This document shows positions 1-5,820 of a DNA stretch of 5,820 bases, in pieces. Both the position numbers and the translations under genes were made by a program. The notes under the pieces were generated by a model. The model ran no database searches. It worked only from the letters and a program-made list of their open reading frames with translations, and had not been told where the DNA came from. Source of the DNA: Chitinophagaceae bacterium (GTDB taxonomy: Bacteria; Bacteroidota; Bacteroidia; Chitinophagales; Chitinophagaceae); assembly GCA_019454915.1 (NCBI GenBank), contig JACFNM010000265.1, positions 1-5,820 of the forward strand, read 5' to 3'. Within the stretch, counting starts at the first letter, position 1, and every line of letters starts with the position of its first letter.

Positions 1-2007
1 GGAATATCCATCTCTTCTGACCGAGGCTGTTACCAGATATTTATCTAAAAGCGTATAGTTTAATCGCCCCATATAGGAATTTCCTGACGACCAACTATCG
101 TTATCGCGTACAGCGGGGCTACTTCCGAATTGCAGCGCATTAAATCCAAGATTACCACTGGGGGCGAAAGTCGAGTTCTCCTGGCGGGAAGCCCATCCTT
201 TATGAAGCTCCGAAGTGGCCAATAATGTCACGTCAATCTTGTTTATGCCTAAGGTCTTGTTCCAGGACAAAATATTGTCCAACCTCCAGCCAAAAGATCT
301 GCCATCGTCTCTCGTGGCATAACCGCCTACATGACTGACTCCGCCAACCGTACTATTGGGCCCCCAATAATTATAATCACTCGCGAAGCCAAGTCCCGGC
401 TGATAAGATAATTTATAATCAATCCCCAATGGTAATTTTACATTGGCGTATAGATTAGAGAATAGGGTGTTACTAATATTTAATCTGTCCTGATAATAAT
501 AATTCTCCAAAGGATTAAGCGTACCTACATAATCGTTCGTATATCTGTTCAGTGTACCATCGGGATTCCACATAGAACCATAAGGGCTCTGCACACCGAC
601 CAAATCTACATTGCCTGGAACAACGCTTTCATCTCTGCTTCCAAATTGAGTATTGGTTCCGACATGTAGCCAGTCCGTTACCCTCAAATCCAGGTTCATC
701 CTGAGTCTTATCGCCTTAAACTCATCTCCTTTAATAATTCCTTTATTATTCAGGTACTGTACAGACATATAATATTTTACGTCCTTGGTACCACCACCAA
801 TACTTAAAGAATAATCCTGTTGTACAGCAGGGCGAATAACCAGATTATAAAAGTCTGTCGTCTTTCCTGCCTTATAATTTTCTATCTCAATGGGAAAAGC
901 GCTCAACCGGCTAAGCCAAATATCTTCATCGCTTAGTCCTGAAGTATTACTCATACTTCTCCATTGCTCCAACGACACCCCTGCAGGTAATTCATTAGGA
1001 TTATAATAATATCCGAGTGGCCTGCCTCCACTACCACTCCTCGAATTAACCTCTGTCCAGAAATCCCGGTGCATATTGAAATAGTCTTCTGGTCCGAACG
1101 GTTTTAAATCATGTGTAGTGGTAGCTATACCCACTTTTGAATTAACTCCGATAACCGGTTTCCCCGTATTTCCCTTTTTTGTTGTTACCAATATCACACC
1201 TCCTGCTGCGCTTGCACCATAAACAGCAGCCGAACTGGCATCTTTCATTACATCTATATTCTCGATGTCGTTGGGGTTGATGTCTTTTATGCTACCATCA
1301 AATATTGCCCCGTCCACCACAATCAATGGACTCGTACCGCCTGATAAAGATTTCCGCCCACGAATCAGAAGTGAACCACCGCCAGAGGCAGACGCTCCCT
1401 GTGTAACCTGAAGCCCCGAGGTTGTGCCCGCCAGCATATTGGTAAACTGAGCCATACTCTGATTTTCAAATACTTTGGCGTCAATGTGCGAAATAGATCC
1501 GGTTAAATCCTTCTTTTTTGCTGTACCATAACCAATGACAACTACCTGATCAAGAGATGTAACTTCAGATTCCAATATTACGTTAATCTCGGTTTGATTC
1601 CCCACATTCACCCGCTTGGTCTGGTACCCTACACTTGAAATTTCGAGAACTAGATTCCGGTTGTCCGGAGAATTCAAAATATAATATCCATTAGCATCCG
1701 TTACAGTTCCTGTTTGGGTACCAGCAATGAGAACTGATGCATTTTGCAGAGGCTCTCCATCCTGATTGGTTATTCTCCCTCTGATCTCAGCAGGAGGCAT
1801 CTTTGTTGACGAGACGGGGATTTCATGCAAAGCTTCTTTCGCCCGATTAAATTCAAAGAGTAATTGACCAGAATCAGAAAATCCAGCCTCTTTAGCCTGA
1901 ACAGCAACCATAGTCAGCATTAAAACCGTCGGGATCATTAATCTCCACGCCTTCATCAAAGACCGATGACCCATGATTTCAGATCGAACAAACATAGACG
2001 ACTTCAT
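1..2007 (-). CDS. SusC/RagA-family TonB-linked outer-membrane transporter, 3' part missing
   Basis: This is the outer-membrane channel of a SusC/SusD-type nutrient uptake pair, which imports oligosaccharides or similar solutes using TonB energy. Reading back from base 2007 gives 669 uninterrupted codons and no stop before base 1; the family is usually about 950-1100 residues, so roughly the last third is outside. Visible order: hydrophobic signal segment at about residues 23-38 (MIPTVLMLTMVAVQA), a carboxypeptidase-regulatory-like beta-sandwich at about 75-148 (IRGRITNQDGEPL, GTVTDANGYY, VGYQT), the family motif LDQVVVIGYGTAKKKDLTG at 152-170, a plug domain to about 279 ending in KDASSAAVYGASAAGGVILV and TTKKG, then barrel strands (YSLSIGGGTKDVKYYMS near 399; YMGRLNY and KYLVTASVRRDGYS near 645-669). 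ATG at 2007 is the first after an in-frame TGA at 2043-2041. Met12 or Met18 would give a shorter, more usual signal peptide, so the start is uncertain. No full STN domain is seen. The substrate cannot be inferred from this part. Confidence 0.95.
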   Translation of the reverse strand, partial: MKSSMFVRSEIMGHRSLMKAWRLMIPTVLMLTMVAVQAKEAGFSDSGQLLFEFNRAKEALHEIPVSSTKMPPAEIRGRITNQDGEPLQNASVLIAGTQTGTVTDANGYYILNSPDNRNLVLEISSVGYQTKRVNVGNQTEINVILESEVTSLDQVVVIGYGTAKKKDLTGSISHIDAKVFENQSMAQFTNMLAGTTSGLQVTQGASASGGGSLLIRGRKSLSGGTSPLIVVDGAIFDGSIKDINPNDIENIDVMKDASSAAVYGASAAGGVILVTTKKGNTGKPVIGVNSKVGIATTTHDLKPFGPEDYFNMHRDFWTEVNSRSGSGGRPLGYYYNPNELPAGVSLEQWRSMSNTSGLSDEDIWLSRLSAFPIEIENYKAGKTTDFYNLVIRPAVQQDYSLSIGGGTKDVKYYMSVQYLNNKGIIKGDEFKAIRLRMNLDLRVTDWLHVGTNTQFGSRDESVVPGNVDLVGVQSPYGSMWNPDGTLNRYTNDYVGTLNPLENYYYQDRLNISNTLFSNLYANVKLPLGIDYKLSYQPGLGFASDYNYWGPNSTVGGVSHVGGYATRDDGRSFGWRLDNILSWNKTLGINKIDVTLLATSELHKGWASRQENSTFAPSGNLGFNALQFGSSPAVRDNDSWSSGNSYMGRLNYTLLDKYLVTASVRRDGYS

Positions 2008-2075
2008 CGTATTTAAGTTTTGTGTGAGAAAAATCTTGATTCAACGAAATACCTGTAAATGGGGCGGCTGAGAAA

Positions 2076-2092
2076 ATTATCAGCCTGATAAT
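2076..2092. repeat. 17-bp perfect palindrome, operator-like (ATTATCAG-C-CTGATAAT)
   Basis: Two 8-bp arms, ATTATCAG and CTGATAAT, are exact inverted copies around a single central C. The site lies 69-85 bp upstream of the susC-like ATG. Arms one base apart suit a homodimeric DNA-binding protein better than an RNA hairpin, because an RNA form would have only a 3-nt loop and a mostly A-U stem. No regulator gene is visible, so the binding protein is unknown. Its CTGAT core recurs in the inverted repeat at 2167-2218. Confidence 0.55.
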
Positions 2093-2166
2093 CACAGTTA
2101 GTTCATATTAAAGTATATCCAATCAGCGATTACACCTATCGGAAAAAAATTATTTTTAAAAAATTA

Positions 2167-2218
2167 CTGATGGATTTGGTATACCGGTTATAATTTAGTA
2201 TAATATTCAATCCATCAG
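2167..2218. repeat. 10-bp spaced inverted repeat (CTGATGGATT ... AATCCATCAG)
   Basis: CTGATGGATT at 2167-2176 is matched exactly by its reverse complement AATCCATCAG at 2209-2218, with 32 bp between. The spacer holds the palindromes GGTATACC (2178-2185) and ACCGGT (2183-2188) and a TTATA/TATAA pair (2188-2192 and 2199-2203). It is near the middle of the divergent region, about 146 bp from the lyase start and 160 bp from the susC-like start, so it could be a two-site operator serving either gene. The CTGAT half-site is shared with the palindrome at 2076-2092. A function is inferred, not shown. Confidence 0.5.
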
Positions 2219-2363
2219 GGACGATTAAATTACCGAATACGTCTAAAGAAGTTTGAGCTTTTCTACAGCATTCAAATCGCATTTTGAAACTAATTGCGAG
2301 TTACCGTAAGGATACACCTTCTCCGTGTTTATTTTCTTCTTACTTTGAGATAAACAATTCATC

Positions 2364-5024
2364 ATGTTGCCCTCATCACTGTCCAGAAGAAAGTTCATCC
2401 ATCAAATCGCAGGGCTTGGTACCGCCACGTATCTCGGCATGACTCCGCTATTACATTTCCGACAAATTGCACCTGATTCTAAAGGTCTGCCATTATACAA
2501 TTGGGAAGACTGGAAAAATTTCACTAAAAAAGTTGAGCATCCTTGTCTTACTATTAAAAAGCAGGATCTGGCGTATGCAAGAGAAAATATCAATAGATAT
2601 TCCTGGGCAAAAGACTACGCGACCACAGTTGAAAATGAGGCCCGTCGGTACCATCACCTGATCAACCCAACGTTTTTAGTCACTATGATTGAGGAGAATA
2701 CGCCGGGAGATCCGCTGTTCACACCGTGTCCATCCTGCCGGGACCAGGGTAAACCCGTACATCCTCATGGTTTGTGGGAATGGAATGTCACAAACCCTGA
2801 TGAACTAAAATGCACGGTATGTAGAGCTATTTTTCCCAATACACGCTATCCCGAGAGTATCACTTTTAAAACAAAATGGGGGAAACCTCAAACAATCAGT
2901 TACTATGGTGGAGAGACTTTTACCATCTTCGGATATAAGGAGGGAAGACCCAGCTTTACCGCAAATATCCGCTCAAGAAAAGTACAGTGGATGGCCGACT
3001 ATTGCCATACTTTAGCCGAAGCTTATGTGCTGAGCGGAAACACGGCATATGCGATCAGTTGTAAACAAATTCTTCTCAGGTTCGCCGATTGCTATCCGAA
3101 CTGGCTGGTGCATGTGGGTTATGGCGAATACGCAGACATGGACCCGAAAGTTGCAGCAGAACATATTGCACATCTGCCATTTCCGGAGATCTGTCCTCCG
3201 CCCAATCAACCCGACAATAGCTTATGGACCGGCTATTGGAGTGCCGGCAGAGCTGCTGGCGCCGGACTGGAATCCGATTTTGTACGCAAAGTGGTATCGG
3301 CTTATGATCTTACCTGCGCGGCGACGAAACCAGAAGGAGAACCTCTCTATTCGCCGGATGAAAAATACAGAATAGAAAAGGACCTGCTTCTTGAAAGTAC
3401 GCCACTCATGATCAGCGACACGGTAATCAACAACAAATCGGTGAGCAATCACAGCGCAGTGGCGCTGGTTGGCATGTGTATCGGACACCCGGGGCTGATA
3501 CGTTTTGGATTAAACAGTTTTAATCAGACGGTTGACGGCTGGTATCTTCCGGACGGAACGAGCAGCGAATCGCCTTTTTACGGATTGATGACGTTGGGCG
3601 GGATTTGGGATACTGCTCAGGCAGCAAGGGGATATAACGATCCTGAGGGCTATAAAGATGAGAAAGGCGACAGATTGGAAACGCTGAATCTTTATAAGGA
3701 TACAAATTACAATAAGGTCCTGGACGCCTTTTTTAAAGGGCTGCAGGGTAATTTAAAATATGCGCCTTATGCAGATTCTTTCCGGGATACCACTCTTGCT
3801 GTCTCTTATGTTGAATTAATGGTTGCCAATTTTCCGGAAAGGAAAGAATATTTCTCACTTCTTAAAGAACTATGTGGAGAAGACCTGGCTATCCATAGTG
3901 GCTCAGTGAACAGTAATTTGAGTAAAGAAGAGAAGGATGACCGCTCTCTTCTGATACTTCCATACGACCTCTCAAAACCTGCCGGTTATGCTACTTTTTC
4001 TCTCTACTATCGGAAACCGGGTCTGGAACAAAACAGTAGCTCGCCGTTGGCTCTTCCTGATTGGATGCCACCTGAACTACGCATTGCCCACCTGCGTACC
4101 GGTGAGACAGGACGTGAGAGCCTTTTGTTAATGAACGGCAGCCACTGGGGTAACCATCACGAATTAGACAGTTTGCATATTTACTATTGGAAGAAAGATC
4201 GTGAAATACTATCCGATCTCGGATATCTGTGGGATCATCCTCAGAAAATTCAAACCCAACGTACGGTGGCCCACAATACCGTCGTCATCAACCAAAAAAA
4301 TCAACGGCGAAAAGAACGTGGTGGCGATATCCTTTTTTTCAAAACCACTGAGCACGTAAAAGCAGTAGAGATGTCTTCACGCGCGTACGAAGAAGCAAAG
4401 ATATACAGACGCACTTCAGCTATCATCGATCATGGAAACGGAAATAATTATGTCGTTGATTTTTTCAGAGTTGAAGGTGGGGAGATACAGGATTATGTTT
4501 TTCATCTTAGTTCATCTGACCATGCGACTGAAGGGATAACCCTGACCCCTGCTGCGATCCCACTCTACGATTTCAAAAACATTCGTTCCGGTAAACCCGC
4601 ATCAAGCTGGCTTACAAAATGGAAGAGCGGAAGCTACATGAATTGCAGAGCCTGGGCAATGAGCGATTCCGATGAAGAAGTTTTTGTTGGCGACGGCTGG
4701 GGTCAACGCGATTGGAAGAACACAGATATCGGTGCCACTTTGCCCTACATCATCCGAAGAAAAACAGGTAGCGGTCTGAAAGCGTTTGTTTCTGTTTTTG
4801 AAGCTTCAGAAGAGAACAACTCATTCATTAAGAGTTTGAGGTGGACAGATGGCGCAATGACTCTTTGCGTGGAAACCAAATCAGGAAGAGATTACATTAT
4901 GTCTGCTTTCGATACGGGCACGTTAAAGGCTGATTCAGATACGCTAAAGCATCCGTTAGCCGGCCATTTTGTCGTAGCATCCTTTCAAAATGGTAACCTG
5001 GTTTGGAAATTCCTGGTGTCTTAA
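2364..5024 (+). CDS. Tat-exported heparinase II/III-family polysaccharide lyase
   Basis: Predicted to cleave a uronic-acid-containing polysaccharide or oligosaccharide by beta-elimination in the periplasm. The N-terminus carries a twin-arginine signal (SRRKFI, residues 7-12) followed by a mildly hydrophobic segment to about residue 30, and has no lipobox cysteine. Residues 122-153 hold CPSC and CTVC, a likely zinc-binding Cys4 site. An alpha-helical toroid-like region follows, with SNHSA (Asn362-His363) and LPDGTSSESPFYG (Glu402, Tyr406), which by position resemble the Asn-His and Tyr catalytic residues of PL17/heparinase II enzymes. The C-terminal beta-sandwich part has GNHHELDSL (His598/His599, Asp602) and VAHNTVVI (His637-Asn638), both typical of heparinase II/III proteins. 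The length of 886 residues is longer than the roughly 650-770 of classical members. ATG at 2364 is the first after an in-frame TGA at 2346. The gene diverges from the susC-like gene, as in a polysaccharide utilization locus. Substrate (alginate, heparinoid, ulvan-like or other) is undetermined. Confidence 0.92.
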   Translation: MLPSSLSRRKFIHQIAGLGTATYLGMTPLLHFRQIAPDSKGLPLYNWEDWKNFTKKVEHPCLTIKKQDLAYARENINRYSWAKDYATTVENEARRYHHLINPTFLVTMIEENTPGDPLFTPCPSCRDQGKPVHPHGLWEWNVTNPDELKCTVCRAIFPNTRYPESITFKTKWGKPQTISYYGGETFTIFGYKEGRPSFTANIRSRKVQWMADYCHTLAEAYVLSGNTAYAISCKQILLRFADCYPNWLVHVGYGEYADMDPKVAAEHIAHLPFPEICPPPNQPDNSLWTGYWSAGRAAGAGLESDFVRKVVSAYDLTCAATKPEGEPLYSPDEKYRIEKDLLLESTPLMISDTVINNKSVSNHSAVALVGMCIGHPGLIRFGLNSFNQTVDGWYLPDGTSSESPFYGLMTLGGIWDTAQAARGYNDPEGYKDEKGDRLETLNLYKDTNYNKVLDAFFKGLQGNLKYAPYADSFRDTTLAVSYVELMVANFPERKEYFSLLKELCGEDLAIHSGSVNSNLSKEEKDDRSLLILPYDLSKPAGYATFSLYYRKPGLEQNSSSPLALPDWMPPELRIAHLRTGETGRESLLLMNGSHWGNHHELDSLHIYYWKKDREILSDLGYLWDHPQKIQTQRTVAHNTVVINQKNQRRKERGGDILFFKTTEHVKAVEMSSRAYEEAKIYRRTSAIIDHGNGNNYVVDFFRVEGGEIQDYVFHLSSSDHATEGITLTPAAIPLYDFKNIRSGKPASSWLTKWKSGSYMNCRAWAMSDSDEEVFVGDGWGQRDWKNTDIGATLPYIIRRKTGSGLKAFVSVFEASEENNSFIKSLRWTDGAMTLCVETKSGRDYIMSAFDTGTLKADSDTLKHPLAGHFVVASFQNGNLVWKFLVS

Positions 5025-5115
5025 GCCGGGTTTGTGCGGTAGCTTCACAGACTATCCTCAATTTGGGTTAACATAGTTATACGCTCCGGGAAGGGCCGGA
5101 ACGCATCACGGTCGC
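5025..5115. other. Convergent intergenic junction with a weak hairpin
   Basis: The lyase gene and the thuA-like gene end head-on with 91 bp between their stops. The best fold I find is TCCGG (5085-5089) against CCGGA (5096-5100) around a 6-nt loop, with no T-run on either side. A second weak fold, GCCG (5025-5028) against CGGT (5037-5040), follows the lyase stop. Neither is a convincing intrinsic terminator, so termination here may be factor-dependent or inefficient. Confidence 0.35.
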
Positions 5116-5820
5116 TCATTTTATTTCCATCTCCAATGCCCAATGAATTGCATTAATAAGCAATTTTCTATACGGCTCAACTTTAAAATCATCAGGATAT
5201 CCGAGTGAGGTGTAAAATACCCTGCTTTTATGAGCCGTAAGCCTTGTCCAGGCAATCGGCTGAGTGGCTTCGACTCCTCGTGGATGACCGCGCAACAAAG
5301 TAGTAGTCTTGCTATCCACTAATTGATTTACTTTATATACCTGTCCCTTACTCTTCCAGTCAGTGGCATCTACTCCTTTTAGTATAGGATTAGTTGCTGA
5401 TTCTGGTATCACTTCAACTACTGTACCCAGTTCTTCAGGTTCATAACCTCTGTTTTCACAACCCAATATATCCGGTACAAAACCCCACCATCCTTCATAA
5501 CCATCCGTTACTTCATCCCAAACCGAGAACCCGTGATTAGCAGTACGCAACCCGATTAATGGCTTTCCGGATCGCAAATAAGCTTTTATCTTATCCATCT
5601 GTTCAAACGGCAAGGCCAGACGCCGGCAAAAAACGACTAACAGATCAGCGTCTTTGATGGCATCAATTCCTTTAAATCTCGCATTCCCGTGCTTTCCTTC
5701 GCTCAATAATACCGTCACTTTGAATCCATACCCTTTGTTAAGCATATCCGCAAACAGTGGTATTGTTTTATCAGCCTCATAATTCAACGGATCCTTACTT
5801 ACCAGAAAAACAATATGCGC
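5116..5820 (-). CDS. ThuA-like domain protein, 5' end beyond the window
   Basis: ThuA-like proteins have a flavodoxin/class I glutamine-amidotransferase-like fold. In rhizobia ThuA works with the dehydrogenase ThuB on disaccharides such as trehalose, giving 3-keto sugars; in Bacteroidota the role of secreted relatives is poorly defined. Here 234 residues are visible, open at the right edge. Family signs: first beta strand HIVFLVS (visible residues 2-8), DADLLVVF (57-64), SGKPLIGLRTANHGF (84-98), then TQPIAWTR (186-193), SRVFYTSLGY (199-208) and a closing helix ending HWALEMEIK. A TTG at 5787-5785 could be taken as a start, giving 223 residues, but the 11 codons before it encode the expected first strand, so the real start lies further right, probably with a signal peptide. 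The gene ends with TGA at 5118-5116, facing the lyase gene. Assignment to the family is firm; enzymatic activity is not established. Confidence 0.9.
   Translation of the reverse strand, partial: AHIVFLVSKDPLNYEADKTIPLFADMLNKGYGFKVTVLLSEGKHGNARFKGIDAIKDADLLVVFCRRLALPFEQMDKIKAYLRSGKPLIGLRTANHGFSVWDEVTDGYEGWWGFVPDILGCENRGYEPEELGTVVEVIPESATNPILKGVDATDWKSKGQVYKVNQLVDSKTTTLLRGHPRGVEATQPIAWTRLTAHKSRVFYTSLGYPDDFKVEPYRKLLINAIHWALEMEIK

Larger units (their letters stand above)
2008..2363. promoter_or_regulatory. Divergent intergenic region between the susC-like gene and the lyase gene
   Basis: This 356-bp A/T-rich stretch separates two divergently transcribed genes and must carry at least the start signals for both. 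I see no gene in it. It contains a 17-bp palindrome (2076-2092), a 10-bp spaced inverted repeat (2167-2218) and, between them, an A/T tract at 2143-2165 of the kind that bends DNA or acts as an upstream promoter element. Neither strand has a full match to the Bacteroidota promoter (TTTG, about 19 bases, TAnnTTTG), so the transcription starts are unresolved. Neither start codon has a Shine-Dalgarno sequence, which is normal for this phylum; both are preceded by A/T-rich sequence. Confidence 0.7.

Noticed and set aside
2143..2165. A/T tract as an intrinsic terminator or riboswitch element
   Set aside because: There is no G/C stem beside it and it lies upstream of both divergent genes; a promoter or DNA-bending role is more likely.
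2191..2198. TAATTTAG as a -7 box on the plus strand
   Set aside because: One mismatch in the TTTG half; the only nearby TTTG (2175-2178) is 12 bases upstream, too close for a -33 box.
2340..2347. TTACTTTG as a Bacteroidota -7 promoter box for the lyase gene
   Set aside because: It differs from TAnnTTTG at one position, has no TTTG at the expected distance upstream and lies only 16 bases before the start codon.
2402..3705. Short open frames on both strands inside the lyase gene
   Set aside because: They overlap a clear 886-residue gene, have no recognisable motifs and read like frame shadows.
5085..5100. TCCGG/CCGGA hairpin as a bidirectional intrinsic terminator
   Set aside because: The stem is only 5 bp and neither strand has a T-run after it; kept only as a weak structure in the junction entry.
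1..5820. Mobile elements, tRNA/rRNA genes, CRISPR arrays or defence genes
   Set aside because: I found no transposase motifs, terminal repeats with target duplications, cloverleaf-like segments or regularly spaced repeats.

Overview
The window looks like a chromosomal fragment of a Bacteroidota genome, most plausibly an environmental Chitinophagaceae- or Sphingobacteriaceae-type glycan degrader. This rests on a SusC/RagA-type TonB-dependent transporter with the family's characteristic motifs, on a large exported heparinase II/III-like lyase beside it, and on start codons preceded by A/T-rich sequence rather than Shine-Dalgarno sites. The genus cannot be read from the sequence.

Layout: (1) bases 1-2007, minus strand: the first 669 residues of a SusC-like outer-membrane transporter; its C-terminal part, and any susD partner, lie off the left edge. 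(2) bases 2008-2363: a 356-bp A/T-rich divergent intergenic region holding two inverted repeats that share a CTGAT core. (3) bases 2364-5024, plus strand: a complete 886-residue heparinase II/III-family polysaccharide lyase with a twin-arginine signal peptide and a four-cysteine, probably zinc-binding, insertion. (4) bases 5025-5115: a 91-bp convergent junction without a clear terminator. (5) bases 5116-5820, minus strand: a ThuA-like protein whose 5' end runs off the right edge.

Together this reads as part of a polysaccharide utilization locus. The transporter would import oligosaccharides across the outer membrane, the lyase would cleave a uronic-acid-containing glycan or its oligomers by beta-elimination, and the ThuA-like protein may act on sugar derivatives downstream. 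Substrate and regulator are not visible. The three genes do not form one operon: susC and the lyase diverge, and the lyase and thuA-like gene converge. I see no mobile element, RNA gene, CRISPR array or clearly new system. The observations most worth checking are the clustered CTGAT operator-like repeats and the combination of a Tat signal with a Cys4 site in the lyase.
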